DNA of 19,711 nucleotides, taken from NCBI GenBank assembly GCA_947853365.1, contig CANTWQ010000020.1, forward strand, positions 1 to 19,711, read 5' to 3'. Numbering within the stretch: the stretch's first letter is position 1; every line of letters begins with the position of its first letter. The notes beneath the pieces were generated by a model, which saw nothing but the letters and a program-made list of their open reading frames with translations, did not search any database and was not told where the DNA came from. The stretch is from an uncultured Bacilli bacterium. Its GTDB lineage: Bacteria; Bacillota_I; Bacilli_A; RF39; UBA660. This document shows, in pieces, positions 7,569 to 14,661 of the stretch. Position numbers and translations under genes: made by a program.

Positions 7569-8294
7569 ATGGCAAGAAAATATCGAAGAAGAAAAAAGAT
7601 GTCTAAGATGAGTCTTTCTTTCGTACTGGTTCTTTTTTTGGCGTGGGGACTCTATCAAGCCATTACTTTTCTTGACAATTCGCATGCGTTTGTTCCTTCT
7701 TACTCTTTAGAGAGCGTTCCAACTTATCAAGGGGAGCCTTATGTTGTGTTAAATGATAATCAACCGTATTTTAGTGAAGAAGATTATCAAACACAGGTGT
7801 TTGAAAGTTATAGTGAACTTGATTTTCTAGGGAGAGTTGGCGTTGCTTTTGCTCATATTGGTCAAGAATTGATGCCCACCGAAGATCGTGAAAGTATTTC
7901 GTCCATCAATCCTACCGGTTGGGTTCAGAAAGAATATGACATCGTAAGTGGGAAATATTTATATAATCGTTGTCATCTGATTGGATATCAATTGACAGGG
8001 GAAAATGACAATGAAAAAAATCTCATGACTTGCACGAGAAGTATGAATGTTGATGGTATGTTGCCATTTGAAAATGAGATCGCGGAATATATCAAAACTA
8101 CCAACCATCATGTATTATATCGTGTTACTCCTATTTTTGAAGGCAATCATCTCTTGGCAAGTGGCGTACAATTAGAAGCTAGTTCCATCGAAGATCATTG
8201 TGCTTCACTTTGCTTCAATGTTTATATTTATAATGTCGAAGATGGCATTACCATCGATTATCAAACAGGAGAGAGTCAATTGGCTGAAAATTAA
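7569..8294 (+). CDS. Membrane-anchored DNA/RNA non-specific endonuclease (EndA/NUC1 type)
   Basis: Predicted beta-beta-alpha-metal nuclease acting outside the membrane. 241 residues from ATG 7569; an in-frame GTG at 7560 is less likely because it sits within the AGGAAG ribosome site. The N-terminus is very basic (RKYRRRKKM), and a single membrane segment follows at about 14-35, so the catalytic part faces outside. The nuclease motif is YNRCHLIGY, with His136 as presumed general base. Asn151 (EKNL) and Asn160 (SMN) match the nine-residue spacing of the metal-site asparagines in pneumococcal EndA. The usual DRGH is NRCH here, a variant I recall from related Clostridia/Bacilli proteins. Such enzymes take part in DNA uptake, nutrient scavenging or DNA-trap degradation. 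No competence genes are adjacent apart from a tail-less SSB 8 kb away. Confidence 0.85.
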   Translation: MARKYRRRKKMSKMSLSFVLVLFLAWGLYQAITFLDNSHAFVPSYSLESVPTYQGEPYVVLNDNQPYFSEEDYQTQVFESYSELDFLGRVGVAFAHIGQELMPTEDRESISSINPTGWVQKEYDIVSGKYLYNRCHLIGYQLTGENDNEKNLMTCTRSMNVDGMLPFENEIAEYIKTTNHHVLYRVTPIFEGNHLLASGVQLEASSIEDHCASLCFNVYIYNVEDGITIDYQTGESQLAEN

Positions 8295-8354
8295 GGTGAT
8301 TTCTTGATTGCCTTTGTCAAGTATTGTCTAATTTTGGATAATCGCTTGCATCTA

Positions 8355-8383
8355 TTGTTATTTCTTTGTATTCTTAATATATA
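8355..8383 (+). promoter_or_regulatory. Sigma-A promoter for rpoZ
   Basis: TTGTTA (8355-8360), 17 bases, TATATA (8378-8383), within the 108-base gap before rpoZ. I see no terminator hairpin between the nuclease gene and this promoter. Confidence 0.6.
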
Positions 8384-8402
8384 AAAGGGAAAGGTGATAA
8401 TA

Positions 8403-8603
8403 GTGATTTATCCATCGATTGATAAAATCTTGAATATTGTAGATTCGAAGTATGAACTTGTACATATCGTTGCCAAACGGAGTAAAGAAATGGCTGAGAC
8501 AGGGCATTATCAGATGCCGGAAGAATGTTACCATTCGACCAAAAATATTGGTAGAGCTTTGGAAGAGGTAGAAGCAGGATACATCATTGTCAAAAAGAAA
8601 TAG
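8403..8603 (+). CDS. rpoZ: RNA polymerase omega subunit
   Basis: 66 residues. Small subunit that wraps the beta-prime C-terminus and helps assembly of RNA polymerase. The N-terminus (start)IYPSIDKILNIVDSKYELV matches the family pattern (PSID...DSKY.LV), followed by AKRSKEM and the C-terminal ALEEVEAG. GTG 8403 is chosen as start: AAAGGTGAT lies just upstream and the Pro-Ser-Ile-Asp motif begins at residue 4, as in homologues. The in-frame GTG at 8394 is inside the ribosome site. In Bacillus rpoZ follows gmk; here it stands alone behind its own promoter and before a terminator. Confidence 0.93.
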   Translation: MIYPSIDKILNIVDSKYELVHIVAKRSKEMAETGHYQMPEECYHSTKNIGRALEEVEAGYIIVKKK

Positions 8604-8611
8604 TTTGTAAA

Positions 8612-8652
8612 AGTAAAATGTAGATCTGAACATGGAATCTACTTTTTCTTTT
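8612..8652 (+). terminator. Intrinsic terminator after rpoZ
   Basis: GTAGAT (8620-8625) and ATCTAC (8637-8642) with an 11-base loop, followed by TTTTTCTTTT. Confidence 0.7.
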
Positions 8653-8671
8653 CGTTGTAAGGGAGATCATT

Positions 8672-9406
8672 ATGAAAATTATTGGATATCATAAAAAAAA
8701 GCAAAGTCAATATGAAATCGAATTAGAACATGGGACACTTCTTTTGCATGAAGATTTGATTTTGAAATATGAATTGTTACGTAAAAAAGAAATCGATGAT
8801 TCACTATACCATCAATTGTTGCAAGAAAATAGTTTTTATTTGGCTTATCAGGATGGCTTGAATTTGATAAAACGAAAGTTACGAAGTAGAAAAGAGTTAC
8901 AAGAGGCTCTACAAAAACGATATGGTGCGGAGGCAATTGCTTTTGCTCTTTCTCGCTTAACGGAACTTGGTTATGTGAACGATCGACAGTATGCACAAGC
9001 TTTTTTACATGATAAAATGCATATGAGTATGGATGGTCCTTTGAAAATTTCTTTGTTATTATCTAAAAAAGGAATTTCTGATGATATAATTTCGGAAGTA
9101 TTATCGATATTTGACCGAGAAAGTCAGACGGTGAAAATTCAAAATTATATTACGAAGGGGATTAAAAATAATCATAATAAAAGTAAGAAAGCACTATTAC
9201 AAAAGTTAAAGTTATCTCTTGTTCAATTAGGGTATGATTCGTCTTTGGTTACATCGATTCTTTCTTCTTATACGATCGATGATACATCGTTAAGAGAAAG
9301 GGAATATGATAAGTTGTATCGTAAATTAAGTCGAAAATATCAAGGGAAGGAATTGGAATTACAGATCAAGAAAAGAATGTATCAGAAAGGTTTTTCCCAA
9401 GAATAA
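8672..9406 (+). CDS. recX: RecX, regulator of RecA
   Basis: 244 residues, cytoplasmic. RecX binds RecA filaments and modulates recombination and the SOS response. The family shows as repeated three-helix units: LIKRKLRSRKELQEALQKRY then ALSRLTELGYVNDRQYAQAF (about 65-110), a second unit with GPLKISLLLSKKGISDDIIS, and a third with KLKLSLVQLGYDSSLVTSIL. The length is at the long side, as in Bacillus/Lactobacillus RecX (about 260). ATG 8672 follows AAGGGAG. It lies between the rpoZ terminator and a terminator shared with prsA; recA is not in the window. Confidence 0.92.
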   Translation: MKIIGYHKKKQSQYEIELEHGTLLLHEDLILKYELLRKKEIDDSLYHQLLQENSFYLAYQDGLNLIKRKLRSRKELQEALQKRYGAEAIAFALSRLTELGYVNDRQYAQAFLHDKMHMSMDGPLKISLLLSKKGISDDIISEVLSIFDRESQTVKIQNYITKGIKNNHNKSKKALLQKLKLSLVQLGYDSSLVTSILSSYTIDDTSLREREYDKLYRKLSRKYQGKELELQIKKRMYQKGFSQE

Positions 9407-9428
9407 AAGCAGTTCGTTTGAACTGCTT
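9407..9428. terminator. Bidirectional terminator between recX and prsA
   Basis: Perfect nine-base arms AAGCAGTTC/GAACTGCTT around GTTT. On the minus strand TTTTATTC follows; on the plus strand ATTTGTTTG follows. The hairpin touches the recX and prsA stop codons. Confidence 0.85.
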
Positions 9429-10422
9429 ATTTGTTTGTGGCAAGACTTTGTTTTTGTTGTTCCATTAGCATATTATATTGCTCTTCAAAAACAGAATCTT
9501 CAAATTTTAATCCCGCTTGTTTTCTTGTTTCCATTAACGCGGTGACCTGTAGGGTTGGATCGTCTGTTAGTTTCTCAGTTGCGATATCTTCAATGATATC
9601 ATCACGGATCGTATCTAGGGCTACTTTTTCTCTTTGTTCTGTTTTTAAAATGATGTGATATCCATATTCCGTTTTGACGGGTTCTTTGGTGTATTCTCCT
9701 ACATTTAAGGCTTTGGCAGCGTCTTCAAATTCTTCGACCATATCACCATGAGCAAAGAAACCGACATCTCCACCGTTTTCTTTTGTACTTTCATCTTCTG
9801 ATACTTCTTTGGCAACGGTTGCAAAATCTTCGCCATTATTTAATCGTGTAATAATATCTTTGGCTTTTTGTAATGCTTCATCATCTTTTTCTTGTTTTTC
9901 TGATTCTGTCATCGATGATGTTGCTTCTGATTTGATTAAAATATGACTCGCTTTGATATCTCCAAAGATTTCATCATCATAGTAAGTTTGAATTTCACTA
10001 TCTGTCACAATTGATTTGACATAGTCTTCGATGGCTTTATTTCTTTTATATTGTAAATGATAGTATGCTTCTAATCCTTCCATGGTGTTGATTCCTAATT
10101 GGGAAGCGGCGATTTGTAATAATGCTTGTTCTCCGCCATAAGCCATAACTAAAGATTGTATTTGACTATCGACGCTTTCGTTTTCTTCTTCATCTGCTTC
10201 GTATTTGGCATTTAAAATCTTTTCATCCATCATATCCATTAAAATACTGACCGCATAAGAGTTCTTTAATTCCGAATACAATTCATCGACAGAGATACTC
10301 ATGTTATCGTTGAGTGTGAGAACTGCATCTTGGCCATTTTCTAGTTTTGCTACTTTACCACATCCTGTTGTGAAAAGTAATAGGACACAAGATAGAGCAA
10401 TTATTTTTTTTGTGTTTTTCAT
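9427..10422 (-). CDS. prsA: PrsA-type foldase lipoprotein (parvulin peptidyl-prolyl isomerase)
   Basis: Extracytoplasmic, lipid-anchored chaperone/prolyl isomerase that helps secreted proteins fold after Sec export. 331 residues from ATG 10422; a longer frame exists upstream, but GAGGAGG lies correctly before 10422 and a lipoprotein signal starts there. Signal: KK, a hydrophobic stretch, then a lipobox-like FTTGC with the modified Cys21. The parvulin domain spans about 157-262: KASHILIK, FATVAKEVSED, GGDVGFFAHGDM, and EYGYHIILK. N- and C-terminal helical chaperone parts flank it. It is acidic in the 74-85 region. It has its own promoter; the HIT gene on the same strand upstream recalls the hit/prsA vicinity of B. 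subtilis. Confidence 0.94.
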   Translation of the reverse strand: MKNTKKIIALSCVLLLFTTGCGKVAKLENGQDAVLTLNDNMSISVDELYSELKNSYAVSILMDMMDEKILNAKYEADEEENESVDSQIQSLVMAYGGEQALLQIAASQLGINTMEGLEAYYHLQYKRNKAIEDYVKSIVTDSEIQTYYDDEIFGDIKASHILIKSEATSSMTESEKQEKDDEALQKAKDIITRLNNGEDFATVAKEVSEDESTKENGGDVGFFAHGDMVEEFEDAAKALNVGEYTKEPVKTEYGYHIILKTEQREKVALDTIRDDIIEDIATEKLTDDPTLQVTALMETRKQAGLKFEDSVFEEQYNMLMEQQKQSLATNK

Positions 10423-10447
10423 GTCATCCTCCTCATTAAACATAAAT

Positions 10448-10476
10448 ATCATAGCAAAAATAAAGGTAAAAAACAA
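10448..10476 (-). promoter_or_regulatory. Sigma-A promoter for prsA
   Basis: On the minus strand TTGTTT (10476-10471), 17 bases, TATGAT (10453-10448), with TG one base before the -10 box (extended -10). Confidence 0.7.
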
Positions 10477-10548
10477 TATTTTCTGTGATTTTGTTTCGAT
10501 CTATGTTTCTCCTTCTTAAAGTATTTTGTAATTTTCAATGACATCTAT

Positions 10549-10577
10549 CACCAATTTGACTATTTTGCCATAAAATA
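10549..10577 (+). promoter_or_regulatory. Sigma-K-like sporulation promoter for the tiny-protein operon
   Basis: CACC (10549-10552), 16 bases, CATAAAATA (10569-10577). This matches the B. subtilis mother-cell sigma-K consensus mACm-N16-CATAnnnTA at every fixed base. No sigma-A pair with proper spacing overlaps it (TTGACT at 10556 is only nine bases from TAAAAT). It lies about 30 bases before the ORF at 10610. Confidence 0.6.
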
Positions 10578-10609
10578 AGGTGAGCCATGAAAAAAAGGAG
10601 GAATTTATT

Positions 10610-10690
10610 ATGGGTAACTGTGTATCATCTTCAGCTATCGTCTTAGTGCTATTTATTTTATTGGTTATTATCTTAGGTGCTTGGATTTAA
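10610..10690 (+). CDS. Tiny YjcZ-like sporulation-type membrane protein
   Basis: 26 codons. Translated: a short Cys/Ser-containing start (MGNCVSSSA) and then one hydrophobic helix (IVLVLFILLVIILGAW). The FxLxxVLFILLxIxGA-like pattern is the hallmark of the YjcZ family of tiny spore proteins in Bacillota. The ribosome site AAAGGAGG is strong, with spacing about eight. It is followed 20 bases later by a second similar gene. The function of the family is not known; several members are sporulation-expressed. The sigma-K-like promoter upstream agrees with that. Confidence 0.72.
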   Translation: MGNCVSSSAIVLVLFILLVIILGAWI

Positions 10691-10710
10691 GATGAGGGGA
10701 GGTAGAAAAA

Positions 10711-10824
10711 ATGTCTTGTCCAGAAAACAATACTTGTGAAAAACGTGGCGGAACAGGATATATTATCATCATTGTGCTTTATATTTTACTAGCCATTATC
10801 CTAGGTTCTTGTCTTACTTATTAA
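10711..10824 (+). CDS. Second tiny YjcZ-like membrane protein
   Basis: 37 codons: a polar N-terminus with two Cys (MSCPENNTCEKRGG) followed by a hydrophobic helix (YIIIIVLYILLAIILGSCL). It repeats the LxILLxIILG core of its neighbour, so the two are probably paralogues with divergent N-termini. GGGGAGG stands correctly before ATG 10711; an in-frame ATG at 10693 would put that site inside the gene. There is no promoter between the two genes, so they are co-transcribed and end at the terminator at 10833. Confidence 0.68.
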   Translation: MSCPENNTCEKRGGTGYIIIIVLYILLAIILGSCLTY

Positions 10825-10832
10825 CTGAATGA

Positions 10833-10856
10833 AAAAAGAGGGGTGTTCCTCTTTTT
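10833..10856. terminator. Bidirectional terminator between the tiny genes and HIT
   Basis: AAAAAGAGG (10833-10841) and CCTCTTTTT (10848-10856) with a six-base loop; A-tracts on one side and T-tracts on the other make it usable from both strands. It overlaps the HIT stop codon. Confidence 0.82.
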
Positions 10857-11250
10857 AATTGTTCCATTTTTGATAGACTTCTTCTAACGACAATTGATGA
10901 TCGTGATTGAAAGTGTGCACTAGTTCATCGTCGTTATAACGTGGGGTTAAATGAATATGAAAATGTTTGATATCTTGTCCATGTCCATTGTTGTTGACAA
11001 TCGTAAGGCCTTGACAACCCAATTTTTCTTCTAGTTGTTTTTTCATTTCTTTGATTACTTTTAGGGTATGTAGAGATAATTCTTCCTCTAGGTCTTCGAT
11101 CGACGCAAAGTGTTTTTTCGGTACCAATAAGCAATCGCCATTGGTCGATGGATTGATATCTAAAAAGACTACGACCCATTCATCTTCATATAATTTAAAA
11201 CTATCTGCTTTTCCATTTGCAATATTGCAAAATAAACACTGATTATCCAT
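10855..11250 (-). CDS. hit: HIT family protein (nucleotide hydrolase/transferase)
   Basis: 131-residue cytoplasmic histidine-triad protein, probably hydrolysing AMP-linked compounds such as nucleoside phosphoramidates. It starts DNQCLFCNIANGK (a CxxC zinc-type start seen in many Bacillota HIT proteins), then FLDINPSTNGDCLLVPKKHF, and carries the triad HFHIHL with His96, His98 (nucleophile) and His100. The start is placed at 11250 since AGGAGATGA lies just upstream; a longer frame from 11274 would include that site. Single gene with its own promoter. Confidence 0.92.
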   Translation of the reverse strand: MDNQCLFCNIANGKADSFKLYEDEWVVVFLDINPSTNGDCLLVPKKHFASIEDLEEELSLHTLKVIKEMKKQLEEKLGCQGLTIVNNNGHGQDIKHFHIHLTPRYNDDELVHTFNHDHQLSLEEVYQKWNN

Positions 11251-11272
11251 TCTTTCATCTCCTATTACTATC

Positions 11273-11302
11273 ATTATGAAATATTTTTTATACTTTCGTC
11301 AA
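11273..11302 (-). promoter_or_regulatory. Sigma-A promoter for the HIT gene
   Basis: On the minus strand TTGACG (11302-11297), 18 bases, CATAAT (11278-11273). Confidence 0.6.
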
Positions 11303-11380
11303 TCTTTTTTGATATATGAGCGGATGAAGAAAAAATAGAGCCTTTATCGTTTCAGAATATTTGAAAGAGGGATGAAGTAT

Positions 11381-11408
11381 CAAAATAAAAACTTACCCGG
11401 AGGTAAGT
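11381..11408 (-). terminator. Minus-strand terminator-like hairpin upstream of suf
   Basis: Perfect seven-base arms ACTTACC/GGTAAGT with a four-base loop, followed on the minus strand by TTTTATTTTG. The plus strand has no T-run after it, so it points to a transcript entering from 11409-11529 on the minus strand. No gene there is certain. Confidence 0.6.
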
Positions 11409-11529
11409 GCGTCAAATGTATTTTGGCGTTTGTTTTGAATACTTGCGAACTCATTTTTATCATGAGACTTTTTTTAAATATTTATGCATATTTTTCATTT
11501 TATGGTAAAATAAAGGCGGTGATGAAAAA
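11409..11529 (-). other. Unassigned transcript candidate between HIT and suf
   Basis: The gap 11251-11529 holds no certain gene. The minus-strand hairpin at 11391-11408 would end a short RNA starting near 11465-11500, where TGATAAAAA and an inverted repeat CTCAT...ATGAG (11450-11466) lie. The same stretch has a 27-codon minus-strand frame (11463-11380, containing LTHLPPGK) without a ribosome site. It also has a 30-codon plus-strand frame (11416-11508) with GGAGGT 11 bases before it. Neither frame is convincing as protein. It may be a small RNA, a leader control element for suf, or an intergenic repeat. Confidence 0.3.
11503..11511 (+). promoter_or_regulatory. Possible extended -10 promoter of the suf operon
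   Basis: TGGTAAAAT (TGn plus TAAAAT) without a good -35. A transcript from here would have a leader of only about 12 bases, starting near the ribosome site, so the true promoter may be further upstream. Confidence 0.35.
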
Positions 11530-12294
11530 ATGCAAATGAATATAGAGGATTTAACTGTTACAGTTGCGGAAGGAAAAAAGATTTTGGATCATTTTTCTTT
11601 GGCACTCGCCCCAGGCAGTATTCATGTCATTATGGGACCGAACGGTTGTGGAAAAAGCACATTATCTAAAGTATTGTTGGCTCATCCACATTACAACATA
11701 GTTTCAGGAGATATTATCGTTGATGGCAATTCTATTTTACCGTTATCGACTGATGCACGGAGTCGGTTGGGGATTTTTTTATGTTATCAAAATCCGATTA
11801 GTGTCGATGGTGTTACCAATAGTGAATTTTTACGAACAGCTTTGACGGAAACTACACAAGAAAGAATCAATGTTTATACTTTTATGAAAGCAATGGAGAA
11901 AGGAATCGAAGAGTTATCGATGGATCCAGCGATGATGCATCGCTTTATTAACCAAGATTTTTCTGGAGGAGAACGGAAGAAAAATGAAATCTTGCAAATG
12001 AAGATGTTAAAACCAAAATTTGTGATTTTAGACGAATTGGATTCGGGTTTGGATGTCGATAGCTTACGGATTGTTTGTCAAAATGTGAACCAATATAAGG
12101 AAGAAAATCCGGATACGACGATTCTTTTGATTACCCATTATCCACGTATTTTGGAATATATTCATCCGGATTATGTCCATGTGATGCGTGATGGAAAATT
12201 GGTGGAAATGGGCGATTTATCATTAGCACAAAAAATCGAAAAAGAAGGATATCTTGGTACAACTTCTATGGGTGGAGAGCATCATGGTGAATAA
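11530..12294 (+). CDS. sufC: SufC, Fe-S cluster assembly ATPase
   Basis: Cytoplasmic ABC-type ATPase of the SUF machine; it binds SufB and SufD and drives the scaffold change needed for Fe-S assembly. 254 residues. Walker A GPNGCGKST (36-44), the SufC-typical ABC signature FSGGERKK (about 144-151, not the usual LSGGQ), Walker B FVILDE (164-169) with SGLDVD after it, and a switch His in ITHYPRILEYI. The start has GGCGGTGAT seven bases upstream. First gene of five in the order sufC-D-S-U-B found in Bacillus. It overlaps sufD by 11 bases. Confidence 0.97.
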   Translation: MQMNIEDLTVTVAEGKKILDHFSLALAPGSIHVIMGPNGCGKSTLSKVLLAHPHYNIVSGDIIVDGNSILPLSTDARSRLGIFLCYQNPISVDGVTNSEFLRTALTETTQERINVYTFMKAMEKGIEELSMDPAMMHRFINQDFSGGERKKNEILQMKMLKPKFVILDELDSGLDVDSLRIVCQNVNQYKEENPDTTILLITHYPRILEYIHPDYVHVMRDGKLVEMGDLSLAQKIEKEGYLGTTSMGGEHHGE

Positions 12295-13036
12295 AATAAT
12301 AATGACTCAGGAAAAAAGAATGGAGCAGTTGTCTACGGCTATTTCCCATGATTCTTCTCTTCGCTTTTTAAAAGATGCATCGTTAGTGATCGAAATGGAT
12401 GGCAAACAGGAAATGTCCGTTGTGGTCGAGAAGAATGTCGTTTGTTCTATTTTCTGTTATATAGAAAATGGGAGTTTGCATTTAGAATTAACACAACAAG
12501 AGGGAAGTAAGACGCATTTGTTTTTGTTCGGCCGTAATGTCGATTTACAATTATCTTATCATTTACAAGAGGAATATAGCGAACTGACTTCTTATGTATC
12601 TTGTTATCATACCAAAAATCAACAAATGCAGTTAAAGAGTACGCATCATGCATCTCATACGAAGAGTCGACAATATAATCATGTGGTGATGTGTCATGGG
12701 CGTTGTGAGATGATTGTCGATGGTGTTGTTCCAAAGAATTTACATGATGTGGTTTGTAACCAAGAAAATCGGATTGTGCCAAAAAATTCTTTACATAATG
12801 AAATTCATCCGAATTTATGGATTGAATCTTATGATATTGAGGCGGAACATAGTGCTTATATTGGACCTTTTGCGGAAGAGGTTACGTTCTATTTACAATC
12901 GAGAGGGATACCTCAAGAGAAGTTGTTCCAACTTTTGGTTCGTAATTTCTTGTTGGGAGATACGATGATCCCTGAGTCTTTTTTCTCATTTTGTATGCAA
13001 AAACTAGAAAAGGAGGTGTCGTATGAATCGAGATGA
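12284..13036 (+). CDS. sufD: SufD-like Fe-S scaffold protein, short form
   Basis: Partner of SufB in the SufBC2D scaffold. Only 250 residues, against about 430 in B. subtilis and E. coli, so much of the N-terminal part is missing. The C-terminal beta-helix and helical end are recognisable: QENRIVPKNSLHNEIHPNLW, then EAEHSAYIGPFAEEVTFYLQSRGIPQEKLFQLLVRNFL, which is the usual HxAxxGxxxEExxFYLxSRGI pattern. ATG 12284 lies inside the sufC end with GGTGGAGAG upstream. An in-frame ATG at 12254 lacks a site. The sequence between 12300 and 12700 is weakly conserved, with many His and Gln. The low resemblance makes the name depend partly on operon position. Confidence 0.85.
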   Translation: MVNKIIMTQEKRMEQLSTAISHDSSLRFLKDASLVIEMDGKQEMSVVVEKNVVCSIFCYIENGSLHLELTQQEGSKTHLFLFGRNVDLQLSYHLQEEYSELTSYVSCYHTKNQQMQLKSTHHASHTKSRQYNHVVMCHGRCEMIVDGVVPKNLHDVVCNQENRIVPKNSLHNEIHPNLWIESYDIEAEHSAYIGPFAEEVTFYLQSRGIPQEKLFQLLVRNFLLGDTMIPESFFSFCMQKLEKEVSYESR

Positions 13037-14219
13037 TTTTCCAATGTTACAGGGGGATTTGATTTATTTTGATAATGGTGCCACGACGATGAAGCCTAAT
13101 TGTGTGATCGATGGTATTGTCGATTATTATCGCAATTATACGGCGAATGCTCATCGAGGGGATTATGATACGAGCTTAAAAGTGGATATGATGTATGAAG
13201 GCGTTCGTGAAAAGGTGCGACATTTTATCGATGGTGAAGATGCAAGTAGTGTTGTTTTTACATCGGGGACGACAGATTCTTTAAATCGGATCGTGTTTGG
13301 CTATATGAAATATCATTTGCAACCTGGGGATGAGGTGTTATTGACCAAAGCAGAACATGCCTCTAATATTTTACCGTGGCTAGAACTTGCCAAAGAATGT
13401 GGAATTGTCGTTCGTTATATTCCTTTGACTGTTGATAATGAATTAACGATAGAGGCGGTCATGAATGCGGTTACGGAACATACGAAGGTGATTTCTATTG
13501 CCCATGTAAGTAATGTGATTGGCGATGTTCGGCCAGTCAGTGAAATTGGTGATTATTGTCAAAAACATGGTATTTTGTTTGTCGTTGATGGGGCCCAAAG
13601 TGTTCCACATTTACCGGTTTCTGTTACGAAAATGCATATCGATTTTTTAGCGTTTTCGGCTCATAAGATGTTGGGACCTACGGGAGTTGGGGTATTATAT
13701 GGTAGGAAAGATTTGCTAGATGAGATGCACCCAACTTTATTTGGTGGAGGGATGAATGCATCCTTTACATCGGAGGGCGATGTTTCTTATCGTGAGGTGC
13801 CAACGCGTTTTGAAGCTGGAACCCCAAATATTGCTGGTGTGATTGGACTTGGATGTGCCATCGATTATTTGGAAAATATTGGTATGGAAAATGTGCATGC
13901 CCATGAATTGATGTTAAAAGATTATCTGCTTTCTCGTATCAAGGAAATCAATAATGTCGAAGTTTATAATGCCAATGTGAGTGGGAGTACGGTTATTTTT
14001 AATTTAAAAGATGTCTTTAGTCAAGATACAGCTGTTTTCTTAAATCATTTTCATATTTGTGTACGTGCTGGAAATCATTGTGCTAAGATTTTAAAAGATC
14101 AAATTCATGTTGCTAACACGTGTCGTATTAGTTTTTATTTCTATAATACCAAAGAAGAAATCGATCACTTGATCGAAGCGTTAAAAATGAGCGATAAAGT
14201 ATTTGAAATTGTGTTGTAA
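13023..14219 (+). CDS. sufS: SufS, group II cysteine desulfurase
   Basis: PLP enzyme that takes sulfur from cysteine as a persulfide and passes it to SufU. 398 residues. N-terminal YFDNGATTMKP, TSGTTDSLNRI, AEHASNILPW, VDGAQSVPH, and the PLP lysine K215 in SAHKMLGPTGVGVLYG. The catalytic Cys353 lies in RAGNHCAK; spacing to the lysine fits SufS (type II) and not IscS. ATG 13023 follows AAGGAGGTG and overlaps the sufD end by 14 bases, so translation is probably coupled. Confidence 0.97.
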   Translation: MNRDDFPMLQGDLIYFDNGATTMKPNCVIDGIVDYYRNYTANAHRGDYDTSLKVDMMYEGVREKVRHFIDGEDASSVVFTSGTTDSLNRIVFGYMKYHLQPGDEVLLTKAEHASNILPWLELAKECGIVVRYIPLTVDNELTIEAVMNAVTEHTKVISIAHVSNVIGDVRPVSEIGDYCQKHGILFVVDGAQSVPHLPVSVTKMHIDFLAFSAHKMLGPTGVGVLYGRKDLLDEMHPTLFGGGMNASFTSEGDVSYREVPTRFEAGTPNIAGVIGLGCAIDYLENIGMENVHAHELMLKDYLLSRIKEINNVEVYNANVSGSTVIFNLKDVFSQDTAVFLNHFHICVRAGNHCAKILKDQIHVANTCRISFYFYNTKEEIDHLIEALKMSDKVFEIVL

Positions 14220-14232
14220 GGAGGAATTAGAA

Positions 14233-14661
14233 ATGGATGCAAATATGCGAAGAGAAATTATTTTAGAACATTATCAAAATCCAGAACATCGAGGACTTGT
14301 GGATTGTAAAGATTATGAAAAGATACGAACCAATAATACTTCTTGTATTGATGATTTGACGATTCAAATCAAAGTAAAAGATGGGCATATAGAAGATATT
14401 CGCTTTGATGGAGAGGCCTGTGCCATTTCGACATCAGCAACTTCGATCATGATTGCTAGTTTTATTGGTAAGACGAAGGAAGAGGCTACAAAAATATTAG
14501 AAAATTACGAAGCAATGTTAGATGAGAGACCATATGATGCATCTGTTTTGGGCGAATTAAATGTCTATGAAGATATTTATCGTCAACCAAATCGTAAGAA
14601 GTGTGCTTTACTTCCTTTTCGGGCGATTCATCAGGTGTTAGAGGAAAGCCGGTGGGATTAG
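14233..14661 (+). CDS. sufU: SufU, zinc-dependent sulfurtransferase
   Basis: Zinc protein that accepts the persulfide sulfur from SufS by Cys/His ligand exchange. 142 residues. The zinc ligands are visible at Cys38 and Asp40 (TSCIDD), Cys63 (GEACAIS) and Cys124 (KKCALLPF). These match the B. subtilis SufU set C41/D43/C66/C128, shifted by three or four residues. The N-terminus REIILEHYQNPEHRG is typical. ATG 14233 is chosen because AAGGAGG lies ten bases upstream, right at the sufS stop; the frame continues to 14203 but that part would overlap sufS. It is read before sufB with a ten-base overlap. Confidence 0.95.
   Translation: MDANMRREIILEHYQNPEHRGLVDCKDYEKIRTNNTSCIDDLTIQIKVKDGHIEDIRFDGEACAISTSATSIMIASFIGKTKEEATKILENYEAMLDERPYDASVLGELNVYEDIYRQPNRKKCALLPFRAIHQVLEESRWD

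Noticed and set aside
11275-11529. T-box, SAM or other known riboswitch before suf
   Set aside because: No T-box TGGNACCGCG sequence and no known riboswitch core were recognised; the hairpin's T-run faces the minus strand.
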